From NCBI RefSeq assembly GCF_938028735.1, contig NZ_CALIMF010000012.1, positions 62,001 through 126,000 on the forward strand: 64,000 nucleotides of DNA, given 5' to 3'. The notes beneath the pieces were generated by a model. It saw nothing but the letters and a program-made list of their open reading frames with translations. It was not told the DNA's origin and made no database searches. Positions 54,213 to 61,120 of the stretch are shown here, piece by piece. The translations under genes were made by a program, and so were the position numbers. Position 1 is the first letter of the stretch; each line of letters begins with the position of its first letter. Source of the DNA: an uncultured Thermanaerothrix sp. (GTDB taxonomy: Bacteria; Chloroflexota; Anaerolineae; Anaerolineales; Anaerolineaceae).

Positions 54213-55048
54213 GGGGTTTGCCTTTGACGGACAACTTCAAAAAGCAGGATGGCAGCGGCGATGGCTGCGTTAAGGGACTCGCTTTCTCCCGGCATGGGAA
54301 TAGTAATCCACTCGTCAGCATAGCGCTTGGCTTCGGAGCTGGGGCCTTCAGCCTCATTGCCGATCACCAGCAGGAGGGGCTGGCGTAGATTGCACTGCCA
54401 GTAGGGTGTCCCCCCTCGGGATTCGGCGAGGAAGATACGCGCTGATTCAGGAGAACGTTGCCTGGCCAGGGTAAGCAGCTTCTCCCAATCGAACTGGTGA
54501 ATGGGAAGGTGGAAGTGGGCGCCCATGGCGGCACGGACGACCTTAGGGGCGAATAGGTCCGTTGTGCCTGGGGTGGTTACAACGGCATGAACTCCCGCTG
54601 CCCAGGCAGTGCGTAAAAGGGTGCCAGCATTACCGGGATCCTTAATCCCATCCAAAACTAGTAGAAAATCCCACTGTTGGGGGAAAGGGATATGATACGT
54701 GGGAAGTACACATAGAATTCCCTGAGGGGTTTCAGTGCCGGCCAGGGTTTTCATTAATTCCTGCGCAACCGCAAGGAGGGGGACGCCTAGGGCGCGAAAC
54801 TGCTCCACTAGTTGCTGTCCGCGTTCACCAAGTTGCTCATGATAGAGGACATATCGGGGTTGCCATCCCGCCTTGAGGATCTCTTCGCATAGCCGTATCC
54901 CCTCGGCAACGAATAATCCTTTTTCTTCGCGCTCGCGGCGACGTTCGATCAGGGCTCGCACTTCCCGAAAGCGCGCGTTGTGGCGAGAATGAATGAGCGG
55001 CTTATGAAGAGGGTGGTTTGGACTTTCGCCAGGTTTCAAGGGCTTCAA
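54209..55048 (-). CDS. TrmH/SpoU-family RNA 2'-O-ribose methyltransferase
   Basis: 279 residues from TTG 55048, chosen because GAGG lies 6 nt upstream; ATG 55072 lacks a site, and longer frames run deep into the macrodomain gene. A substrate-binding N-terminal domain (VRALIERRREREEKGLFVAEGIRLCEE) is followed by the SPOUT knot: LVLDGIKDPGNAGTLLRTA (motif 1), LLVIGNEAEGPS (motif 2) and ITIPMPGESESLNAAIAAAILLFE (motif 3). Such enzymes modify rRNA or tRNA ribose; the target is unknown. It overlaps the genes on both sides. Confidence 0.88.
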   Translation of the reverse strand: MKPLKPGESPNHPLHKPLIHSRHNARFREVRALIERRREREEKGLFVAEGIRLCEEILKAGWQPRYVLYHEQLGERGQQLVEQFRALGVPLLAVAQELMKTLAGTETPQGILCVLPTYHIPFPQQWDFLLVLDGIKDPGNAGTLLRTAWAAGVHAVVTTPGTTDLFAPKVVRAAMGAHFHLPIHQFDWEKLLTLARQRSPESARIFLAESRGGTPYWQCNLRQPLLLVIGNEAEGPSSEAKRYADEWITIPMPGESESLNAAIAAAILLFEVVRQRQTP

Positions 55049-55586
55049 GGAATACCTCAAGGGTTGGAGCATCGTAGAGGGTGATGCGCACCAACGAGAG
55101 CGGAGAATTAGGAGATTGGGTAAAATAATCGGCGATTGTGTGCAAGAAAACCCGCGCAGCCAGGTCTTTGGGCACGCCAAAGATTCCGGTTGAGATCGCC
55201 GGAAAAGCCAGAGAACGTATACCCAGCGTTTCGGCTAAGCGCAGGCTTCCCAGAATGGCAGCACTAAGTTTGCACTCCTCGTCTCCCTCACCCCATATCG
55301 GACCGACAGCGTGGATAATGTAGCGGAAGGGCAAACGCCCTGCTCGGGTGTAGGCGGGTTTGGCATGGGTGACAGGTCCAAATTGTTGCACCCATGCATC
55401 GCTTTCCGCTTGGATCTGCGCTCCCCCCTTGCGCAGGATAGCACCTGCCACTCCGCCCCCATGCTGGAGCATTGTATTGGCTGCATTGACGATAGCCTCT
55501 ACATCCTCAGCGGTGATATCTCCCTGAGCGATTTCCAGGACCTGCCCACCAGGAAACGGGTACCTGGCTTTAACTTGCGACGCCAT
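55002..55586 (-). CDS. Macrodomain (ADP-ribose-binding) protein
   Basis: 194 residues from ATG 55586 with GAGG 6 nt upstream. MacroD-like motifs: LEIAQGDITAEDVEAIVNAANTML, GGGVAGAILRKGG, YIIHAVGPIW and LAFPAISTGIFGVP. These residues cradle ADP-ribose; relatives remove ADP-ribose from proteins or nucleic acids or hydrolyse O-acetyl-ADP-ribose. It heads a three-gene overlapping operon with TrmH and DUF711. Confidence 0.92.
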   Translation of the reverse strand: MASQVKARYPFPGGQVLEIAQGDITAEDVEAIVNAANTMLQHGGGVAGAILRKGGAQIQAESDAWVQQFGPVTHAKPAYTRAGRLPFRYIIHAVGPIWGEGDEECKLSAAILGSLRLAETLGIRSLAFPAISTGIFGVPKDLAARVFLHTIADYFTQSPNSPLSLVRITLYDAPTLEVFLEALETWRKSKPPSS

Positions 55587-55615
55587 TTTGCGCCTCACTG
55601 CTTGACTGCAGGGAG

Positions 55616-55644
55616 ATTATAGCACAAGGTGGGGGGAGGGTGAA
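55616..55644 (-). promoter_or_regulatory. Promoter of the macrodomain-TrmH-DUF711 operon
   Basis: Minus strand TTCACC (55644-55639), a 17-nt spacer ending in TGC and TATAAT (55621-55616), so an extended -10. Confidence 0.65.
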
Positions 55645-55646
55645 TT

Positions 55647-55675
55647 AAAAAACGTGGGGCGCGTATTGGCCCCAC
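55647..55675 (-). terminator. Terminator of infC-rpmI-rplT
   Basis: Minus strand GTGGGGC (55675-55669) pairs with GCCCCAC (55660-55654), then G and six T. Confidence 0.9.
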
Positions 55676-55708
55676 ATTGGCTTACCTGCCTCTTATCTGG
55701 ATTGAGTG

Positions 55709-56059
55709 TCACAGAGCGGCCTGGGCTTGGGCCACGACAGCGGCAAACGCTTGAGGATCGCGCACGGCCAAGTCGGCCAGGACCTTGCGATTGAGATGGA
55801 TGTTGGCTTTCCTCAGCGCATAGATCAACCGACTGTAGGTCGTACCGTTCAGACGGGCGGCGGCGTTGATCCGGGCAATCCATAACTTGCGCAGATCGCG
55901 TTTGCGTTGCCGCCGGTCGCGATAAGCGTACCACAGGCTCTTAAGCATTGCCTCGTTGGCCCGCCGGAACAAGCGATGGCGTGTCCCAAACTGACCCTTG
56001 GTGAGTTTTAGCACCTTTTTATGTCGTAGATGGCTGTGTGGACCACCTTTTACACGCAT
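55709..56059 (-). CDS. rplT: 50S ribosomal protein L20
   Basis: 116 residues with L20 motifs [33 protein letters not shown] (in part) and [23 protein letters not shown]. An early assembly protein of the large subunit that represses its own operon in several bacteria. Last gene of infC-rpmI-rplT, followed by a strong terminator. Confidence 0.97.
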   Translation of the reverse strand: MRVKGGPHSHLRHKKVLKLTKGQFGTRHRLFRRANEAMLKSLWYAYRDRRQRKRDLRKLWIARINAAARLNGTTYSRLIYALRKANIHLNRKVLADLAVRDPQAFAAVVAQAQAAL

Positions 56060-56142
56060 GACTCTCTCCTTTGCGAACCCCTGGGCGTCGGTGTTTTAGC
56101 ACCCGTTGCAAACACCCAGCAGCCGCATCAAGTGATGTGGAA

Positions 56143-56382
56143 TTAATCGGCTTTCTTTAGGTAAGGTGCCAAACGATGAATCCGCTGGATGATCTTTTCA
56201 CCCTGAACCGGGATCATCTCAGTGAACAGGGCTTTGGTGCGCTTAGAGGTGCGGCGGCGCAGGTGGCTCTTGCCGCCCTTCGTACGTACCAACGTGCCTG
56301 ATCCGGTTAAGCGGAAGCGCTTGGCAGTTGCCTTATGGGTTTTAAGTTTGAATTTCTTTCCCGGTTTTGCTTTACGAGGCAC
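56143..56382 (-). CDS. rpmI: 50S ribosomal protein L35
   Basis: 79 residues: MPRKAKPGKKFKLKTHKATA, KRFRLTGSGTLVRTKGGKSH and LRRRTSKRTK are typical for L35. It is slightly longer than the usual 64-67 residues, with an added C-terminal YLKKAD-type tail. It lies between infC and rplT in the universal order. Confidence 0.96.
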   Translation of the reverse strand: MPRKAKPGKKFKLKTHKATAKRFRLTGSGTLVRTKGGKSHLRRRTSKRTKALFTEMIPVQGEKIIQRIHRLAPYLKKAD

Positions 56383-56479
56383 GGCTCACAACTCCTCTCA
56401 CAAAAAGATAAGGCAGGTAATAACGCGCGAATGCGCATTATACCAGAAAAATGAGATCTTGGAGGATAAAGAATGTGGC

Positions 56480-57073
56480 TCAGGTGTTGGCAGTGTCCTT
56501 TGTTTCAACCTCGGGGGCGGCACCACCTTCTGTTGTAGCGGCGGTGGTCTTTTTCTTGCCCCCTCTGGCTGGCGCCAGAACCATTGTCATGGCTTTGCCT
56601 TCAAGGGTGGGCATCTGCTCAATAACCGACACGTCAGCCAGTTCAGCGGCAATTTCCTTGAGGTCCTCGAGCGCAATCTCGGGGTAGGTGATTTCTCGCC
56701 CACGAAAACGAATAGTCACCCGCACTTTCATCCCCTCTTGTAGCCAGCGCCGTGCATCGCGTGTTTTGAAGCCGCGATGATGCTCGTTGGTTTTTGGGCG
56801 CAGGCGGATTTCTTTGACCTCAATTTTGGTTTGGGCTTTGCGGGCCTCGCGCTCTTTTTTGGTCTTCTCGTAAAGGAATTTGCCAAAGTCCATCACCCGG
56901 CAGACGGGTGGGGCGGCATTTGGGGCGACTTCAACCAGATCTAGTTCGGCTTCGCGGGCTATGCGTAACGCCTTCTCGATAGGAACCACCCCTAGGTTTT
57001 CGCCATTCGGGCCGATCAGGCGCACTTCTGGGACGCGAATAGCCTCATTTACGCGATAATTTGTCGTGCTAAT
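56480..57073 (-). CDS. infC: Translation initiation factor IF-3 with ATT start codon
   Basis: 197 residues from ATT 57073. A strong GAAAGGAGA site lies just upstream, and the residues gained (STTNYRVNEAIRVPEVRLIG) match the conserved IF-3 N-terminus, which a GTG start at 57025 would lose. The N-domain (about 10-80) binds the 30S platform and the C-domain (about 90-175: KEIRLRPKTNEHHRGFKTRDA, VTIRFRGREI) the subunit interface. An Ala/Thr/Glu-rich tail follows. IF-3 discriminates against non-AUG starts, so an AUU start lets it repress itself, as in E. coli. Confidence 0.93.
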   Translation of the reverse strand: MSTTNYRVNEAIRVPEVRLIGPNGENLGVVPIEKALRIAREAELDLVEVAPNAAPPVCRVMDFGKFLYEKTKKEREARKAQTKIEVKEIRLRPKTNEHHRGFKTRDARRWLQEGMKVRVTIRFRGREITYPEIALEDLKEIAAELADVSVIEQMPTLEGKAMTMVLAPARGGKKKTTAATTEGGAAPEVETKDTANT

Positions 57074-57112
57074 GGTTCTCTCCTTTCTCCTCGCTGAGAT
57101 TCTGGGTAATCA

Positions 57113-57138
57113 AATCAGTCCGTTTCCACGGACCGATT
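57113..57138 (-). promoter_or_regulatory. infC: Leader hairpin of infC mRNA
   Basis: Minus strand AATCGGTCCGT pairs over 11 bp (one G-U) with ACGGACTGATT around a GGAA tetraloop, at the 5' end of the leader. It may stabilise the mRNA or bind L20 or another regulator; the class was not recognised. Confidence 0.6.
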
Positions 57139-57146
57139 GCAAATAG

Positions 57147-57176
57147 ATATTACCATACCTGTTTTGAGCATGTCAA
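57147..57176 (-). promoter_or_regulatory. Promoter of infC-rpmI-rplT
   Basis: Minus strand TTGACA (57176-57171), an 18-nt spacer and TAATAT (57152-57147). The transcript would start near 57140, right before the leader hairpin. Confidence 0.65.
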
Positions 57177-57212
57177 CTGGAATGAGGAACTTCTTCTCAT
57201 TTGATGCCTTGT

Positions 57213-57650
57213 TCATTGTTCAAGCCAGATAGTCACTGGTCCGTCATTCAAAATGTGGACTAACATGTGAGCACCGAAAACTCCCTGCTGTACGGGGATT
57301 CCATACGAGCCCAGGTAACGCGCAAAGACCTCAACCAGAGGCCGGGCGACCTCGGGCGGTGCTGCCTGGGTGAACGAAGGCCGATTTCCCTTACGTGTAT
57401 CGGCGTACAGAGTAAATTGGGAGACCACCAGGACTTCTCCACCCACTTCCTGGATGGAGAGATTCATTTTACCCTCTTCATCCTCGAAAACACGCAGGTA
57501 CGCGATTTTACGGGCCAGCGCAGCAGCCTTTTCTTCGTTGTCTTCCAGCCCCACGCCAAGCAGGATAGCCAACCCCGGCCCAATCTGGGCAACAACCTGC
57601 TTATCCACCTCAACGCTGGCCTCGCGTACACGTTGAAGCAAAGCACGCAT
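57213..57650 (-). CDS. dtd: D-aminoacyl-tRNA deacylase
   Basis: 145 residues, the standard DTD length. [51 protein letters not shown] and the C-terminal GPVTIWLE with the Gly-cisPro proofreading element are all present. It strips D-amino acids (and Gly) wrongly loaded on tRNA. Its start overlaps the trpS stop by one base (TAATG). Confidence 0.96.
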   Translation of the reverse strand: MRALLQRVREASVEVDKQVVAQIGPGLAILLGVGLEDNEEKAAALARKIAYLRVFEDEEGKMNLSIQEVGGEVLVVSQFTLYADTRKGNRPSFTQAAPPEVARPLVEVFARYLGSYGIPVQQGVFGAHMLVHILNDGPVTIWLEQ

Positions 57651-58639
57651 TAGGGCAATCCAATCGCTTCGCGGACTTCTTGCATGGTCTGTTCAGCAAT
57701 TACCCGTGCTCTAGCCGCACCCTGTCGCAGAATCTCCCAAATAGTTTCCGGATTCTGAGCCAATTTTGCCCGGCGCTCGCGGAAGGGGGCCAGATGTTCA
57801 TTCAGGTTGCGAGCTAACAGTCGCTTGCAATCTACACAGCCGATCCCTGCACGGCGGCATTCGACGTCCACCATGGCAATTTCCTCGGGCTTGGAGAAAA
57901 CTTTGTGCATGGTAAAAACATTACACACGTCTGGGTTACCTGGATCTGTACGTCGCACCCGTTGCGGGTCGGTGACCATCTGCATGACTCGCTGAAGAGT
58001 TTCCTCGGGGGTCGCTGCCAGCTCAATATGATTGTTTAGGCTCTTGCTCATCTTCTGTTGCCCATCAATGCCTAGCACCTTGGGCACCTCAGTAATTTTC
58101 ATTTCTGGTTCAATAAGCACTTGAGTGTTGTAGCGATAGTTAAAGGATCTCACCACTTCACGCGCAAATTCAATATGGGGGGCCTGATCCAGGCCAACCG
58201 GCACTAGGTTGGCCTTGTAGAGCACAATGTCAGCCGTCATGAGTACCGGATACCCTACCAATCCGTAATTCACGTTGTGGGGCTGTTGGCGGGCCTTTTC
58301 CTTAAACGTTGGGAGATCAGTCAATTTCCCCAGCGGGGTGACCATCGAGAGGTAGGTATGCAACTCCATGACCTGGGGCACATTGGACTGCACGAAGATG
58401 ATGCTTTTCTCAGGGTCAATTCCAGCCGCCAGCCAGTCTAACGCCATCTCGTAGGTATTTTGACGCAAGTCGCGTGTGGTTTCAAGCGTAGTTAGGGCAT
58501 GGACATCTACAATGCAATAGATACACTCGTAATCCTCTTGTAATGCCACATAATTACGCATGGCCCCCAAGTAATTGCCGAGATGCTGTCGGCCTGTAGG
58601 GCGGGCGCCGGAGAAAACGCGACCTTTCTTCTGATTCAT
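57650..58639 (-). CDS. trpS: Tryptophanyl-tRNA synthetase
   Basis: 329 residues, class Ic. The HIGH-like motif is in [15 protein letters not shown] (about 13-27) and KMSKS is near 195 ([14 protein letters not shown]). [18 protein letters not shown] and [16 protein letters not shown] are family blocks. It charges tRNA-Trp. Its start overlaps the stop of the selW-like gene (ATGA), with AAGGA of its own 6 nt upstream. The order selW-like-trpS-dtd is one transcription unit. Confidence 0.96.
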   Translation of the reverse strand: MNQKKGRVFSGARPTGRQHLGNYLGAMRNYVALQEDYECIYCIVDVHALTTLETTRDLRQNTYEMALDWLAAGIDPEKSIIFVQSNVPQVMELHTYLSMVTPLGKLTDLPTFKEKARQQPHNVNYGLVGYPVLMTADIVLYKANLVPVGLDQAPHIEFAREVVRSFNYRYNTQVLIEPEMKITEVPKVLGIDGQQKMSKSLNNHIELAATPEETLQRVMQMVTDPQRVRRTDPGNPDVCNVFTMHKVFSKPEEIAMVDVECRRAGIGCVDCKRLLARNLNEHLAPFRERRAKLAQNPETIWEILRQGAARARVIAEQTMQEVREAIGLP

Positions 58640-58890
58640 ACACGTCCTTCCTGTAGGTATTTTCTGACCAGGCCCAGGATCTCGCCCGGTTCTGCATGTC
58701 GTCCGGTCTGCAGTTTGGAATAGAGTAACTCACCGTTCACAGTTACTTCAAAGCGTCCACCATCTGAGGGAATAACCGTTATGGATTCGATTTCAGATTC
58801 AAAATTTTTCAGTAAATCAGCCATCAGACCGATGGCGCGATCGGTATAGTGTCAAACCGCGCAATACTCGATTATGATCTTCAGCAACAT
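58636..58890 (-). CDS. SelW-like (Rdx family) selenoprotein with CxxU motif (in-frame UGA)
   Basis: 84 residues from ATG 58890 (AGGAG 5 nt upstream) if UGA 58854-58852 is read as Sec13. The start LLKIIIEYC-AV-U-HYT carries the C10-x-x-U13 redox motif of SelW/SelT/SelH-type proteins. Residues 24-80 follow the Rdx thioredoxin-like fold (ITVIPSDGGRFEVTVNGELLYSK, then EILGLVRKYL). Without Sec decoding only a motif-less fragment from 58824 is seen. Rdx proteins are thiol/selenol redox factors, exact partners unknown. A SECIS-like hairpin follows the UGA, and the stop overlaps trpS (ATGA). Confidence 0.9.
58820..58836 (-). other. Putative bacterial SECIS hairpin of the selW-like gene
   Basis: Minus strand GCCATC (58836-58831) pairs with GATGGC (58825-58820) around loop GGTCT. 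The loop begins 21 nt after the UGA and starts with G. A competing ACCGAT/ATCGGT hairpin lies nearer the UGA. Confidence 0.5.
58852..58854 (-). other. UGA selenocysteine codon in the selW-like gene
   Basis: In-frame TGA at codon 13, aligned with the second redox residue of the CxxC/CxxU motif. Confidence 0.85.
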
Positions 58891-58924
58891 AGGCTCTCCT
58901 CTTGGGTAATTGTATGTAATAAAA

Positions 58925-58953
58925 ATTATAACCCAAGCCTGGAGTTTGGTAAA
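58925..58953 (-). promoter_or_regulatory. Promoter of selW-like-trpS-dtd
   Basis: Minus strand TTTACC (58953-58948), a 17-nt spacer and TATAAT (58930-58925). An inverted repeat CTTGGGT/ACCCAAG (58901-58907/58931-58937) flanks the -10 region and could be an operator. Confidence 0.6.
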
Positions 58954-58962
58954 ATCCAAAGC

Positions 58963-59619
58963 GTGGGCTGGCAGTTGTTCCCTAGAGGTGTACCTCGGTC
59001 AAAACGACTCTTTGACCTGTGCTTGGTGCTTCCGGGTATGATCCTGGCATTTCCATTAATGGGGATCATTGCGCTTGCTATTCTTGTGTTTGAAGGGCCA
59101 CCGATAATCTTTTGCCAGCCTCGCCCAGGTTATAAGGGGCGCATTTTCAAATTGTATAAATTCCGCACCATGCGAGAGGCCTACGATGCTCACGGTAACT
59201 TATTGCCTGATGCGCAACGATTAACACCCTTGGGACGATTTCTGCGGGCTACCTCGCTGGATGAACTCCCTGAACTTCTTAATGTATTGCAGGGCGAGAT
59301 GAGCTTGGTGGGACCACGTCCCCTCCTGGTGGCTTACCTGGATCGGTATACCCCTGAGCAAATGCGGCGGCATGATGTGCTGCCGGGGATCACCGGCTGG
59401 GCGCAGGTTAATGGGCGCAACGCGCTTTCGTGGGAGGATAAATTCCGGCTGGATGTCTGGTATGTGGATCACTGGTCGCTGTGGCTGGATATAAAGATAC
59501 TTGCTCTGACGATTTGGAAAGTTCTGCGACGCGAAGGAATTAGCCAACCTGGGCAAGCAACCATGGAAGAATTCATGGGATCAACTCCTCCGGCTGATCA
59601 GGGGGGTGTCAACGGGTAG
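58963..59619 (+). CDS. Bacterial sugar transferase (PglC/undecaprenyl-phosphate glycosyl-1-phosphate transferase)
   Basis: 218 residues from GTG 58963; the start is uncertain, as no ribosome site is visible, and the longer frame from 58849 would run through the divergent promoter and into selW-like. SKRLFDLCLVLPGMILAFPLM is the membrane hairpin. KLYKFRTM, LDELPELLNVLQGEMSLVGPRP and PGITGWAQVNGR are diagnostic for monotopic phosphoglycosyl transferases (catalytic Asp-Glu in the LDELPEL motif). It loads the first sugar phosphate on undecaprenyl phosphate for surface glycan synthesis. Its last 22 nt overlap the convergent lipoprotein gene. Confidence 0.85.
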   Translation: MGWQLFPRGVPRSKRLFDLCLVLPGMILAFPLMGIIALAILVFEGPPIIFCQPRPGYKGRIFKLYKFRTMREAYDAHGNLLPDAQRLTPLGRFLRATSLDELPELLNVLQGEMSLVGPRPLLVAYLDRYTPEQMRRHDVLPGITGWAQVNGRNALSWEDKFRLDVWYVDHWSLWLDIKILALTIWKVLRREGISQPGQATMEEFMGSTPPADQGGVNG

Positions 59620-60596
59620 ATCCACCCCTTTTGAAGATCTTGTAAGACCTGTTCGGCCATGCGCTGCCGTCCGGGAGTCAGCCACTGTGAATTGATGTTT
59701 TGGAGTTTCAGAGGGGCGATCACAGTCGTGGATTGTTTTTGTTCGATCGCGGCTTGCCAGGCGGTTTCCAGCCCCTGCTCAAGATCAAAAGTTAGCGTGA
59801 CCGCCCAGTCAGGGGGCGAATCCTGCGGGGGCTCCGCAGTCAGTATGCCCCAACTACTGGCAGCCAGGTGATCCTGTAGTTCGGGTGTGAGCACTTCTGG
59901 GGAGACGAACAGGGTCTCCAGGCGATTCTTGTTTAGCTCGGTCAGGGCACCCTGCCACTCTTCGACGGAGGCGTTGATCGAAAGGTTGGCCATGACGGGG
60001 AAGGTTGTAATAGGACCGTATGCCGGAACACAGCGTCCACATAGGTAATAGGCACCATTACGGAAAGCTTGTTGGGTGGTTTCAGAGTTGGGGGGGAACA
60101 AGCCGCCAGCGCGAAAATCCGGTGCGATCAAGACCGAGAGATAGCCGGCCAGAAAATATAAACGCTCGGCGGGCAGGATGACTTGGGTCATGTTAGGGGC
60201 ATCGAGAAGAGGTGCGTTGCCAATGAAAATAAAACGAAGGTCGGGGTGTTGAGCAATTAGATTACTGTAATCTGCCAATGGGGGTAGAAGCATGACGCCC
60301 ACCACCCCTGTCTCCAGATCGGCGGCCTGTAGGTTGGGCCGAATTTCGATTTGCCAGCCCTGAGCAGTCAGCCGGGTTTGCAGCCAGTTAGTGACTCTTT
60401 CCTGCCAGGGGCTGCCTTGACTAATCACTAGCACACGAGGTGGAGTAGGCTGGGTCGGAGAGGATGTGAGCGCAGGGGGCTCGGCCAGAGGGGTTGGAGG
60501 GGATGCTGTTGAGGTGGAAACAGGCTGGATGGTGCCAGGCGTGCAGGCTACAAGCCCAATTAGCGTTGCGATGAGGAGAAACCTAAGTCGGCGCAT
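59598..60596 (-). CDS. Lipoprotein with a periplasmic-binding (Bmp-like) fold, unknown ligand
   Basis: 332 residues. Lipobox IGLVAC (C18), a Thr/Pro-rich spacer to about residue 50, then alternating beta-alpha units like Bmp/PnrA or type-I binding proteins: RVLVISQGSPWQERVTNWLQ, VVGVMLLPPLADYSNLIAQHPDLRFIFIGN, VILPAERLYFLAGYLSVLIAPDFRAGGLFPP. Two close cysteines (LCGRCVPAYG) are notable. No transporter genes are adjacent. Confidence 0.72.
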   Translation of the reverse strand: MRRLRFLLIATLIGLVACTPGTIQPVSTSTASPPTPLAEPPALTSSPTQPTPPRVLVISQGSPWQERVTNWLQTRLTAQGWQIEIRPNLQAADLETGVVGVMLLPPLADYSNLIAQHPDLRFIFIGNAPLLDAPNMTQVILPAERLYFLAGYLSVLIAPDFRAGGLFPPNSETTQQAFRNGAYYLCGRCVPAYGPITTFPVMANLSINASVEEWQGALTELNKNRLETLFVSPEVLTPELQDHLAASSWGILTAEPPQDSPPDWAVTLTFDLEQGLETAWQAAIEQKQSTTVIAPLKLQNINSQWLTPGRQRMAEQVLQDLQKGWIYPLTPP

Positions 60597-60637
60597 GGGG
60601 CTATTTTACCGCAGAAGATGGTTAGAAGGCTCTGTAT

Positions 60638-60643
60638 TATAAT
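60638..60643 (+). promoter_or_regulatory. -10 box of the HAD gene (leaderless arrangement)
   Basis: TATAAT ends 6 nt before ATG 60650; no ribosome site and no clear -35. Confidence 0.5.
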
Positions 60644-60649
60644 AATGGC

Positions 60650-61120
60650 ATGATTGAACTCAATATCCCCGGACGTGGTGTCCTTCGATTAGAACATCTA
60701 GTGTGTGATGTTAATGGAACGTTGGCGCTGGATGGACAATTAATAGATGGGGTCTATCGCAGTATCAACGTCCTGCGCGATCGTCTCCATATTCACCTAA
60801 TCACGGCAGATACTCATGGCCGACAGGCGGCCATTGACCATCATCTGAACCTAACGGCAGTACGCCTTAACCCTGGGGATGAGGCGGCACAAAAGGCTGC
60901 TTTTGTCCGTGATCTAGGGGCTGAGCACGTGGTGGCAATTGGTCAAGGCGCTAACGACACGGAGATGTTGCGTGAGGCAGCCCTGGGAATCTGCGTGATG
61001 TCGCGAGAGGGAGTGGCAGTTTCTACTTTGATGGCGGCGGATGTGGTGGTGCCGGATATCCTGACGGCTCTAGAATTGCTGGAACGACCTCTGCGTATTG
61101 TGGCGACCTTACGGCGATGA
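60650..61120 (+). CDS. HAD-superfamily phosphatase-like protein (soluble P-type ATPase-like)
   Basis: 156 residues. HAD motif I reads VCDVNGTLA (D-x-N-G-T rather than D-x-D-G-T), motif II LITADTHG, and motif IV IGQGANDTEMLREA. The fold matches the catalytic part of P-type ATPases without membrane segments. The second Asp of motif I, the usual acid/base of phosphatases, is Asn here, so it may be ATPase-like or only binding. Its stop overlaps the next start (ATGA). Confidence 0.8.
   Translation: MIELNIPGRGVLRLEHLVCDVNGTLALDGQLIDGVYRSINVLRDRLHIHLITADTHGRQAAIDHHLNLTAVRLNPGDEAAQKAAFVRDLGAEHVVAIGQGANDTEMLREAALGICVMSREGVAVSTLMAADVVVPDILTALELLERPLRIVATLRR

Noticed and set aside
55073-55180. Longer start for the TrmH-like gene
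   Set aside because: It would overlap the macrodomain gene by up to about 180 nt and lacks a ribosome site; TTG 55048 has GAGG at proper spacing.
19131-58854. Genome-wide UGA-as-tryptophan recoding as the reason for in-frame UGAs
   Set aside because: TGA is a normal stop elsewhere in the window (for example at 7178-7180, 16175-16177 and the stop of the selW-like gene itself), and only two genes, both of Sec-using families, show internal UGA.
58849-58962. N-terminal extension of the sugar transferase to 58849
   Set aside because: It would run through the divergent promoter and across the 5' end of the selW-like gene; homologues begin near the membrane hairpin.
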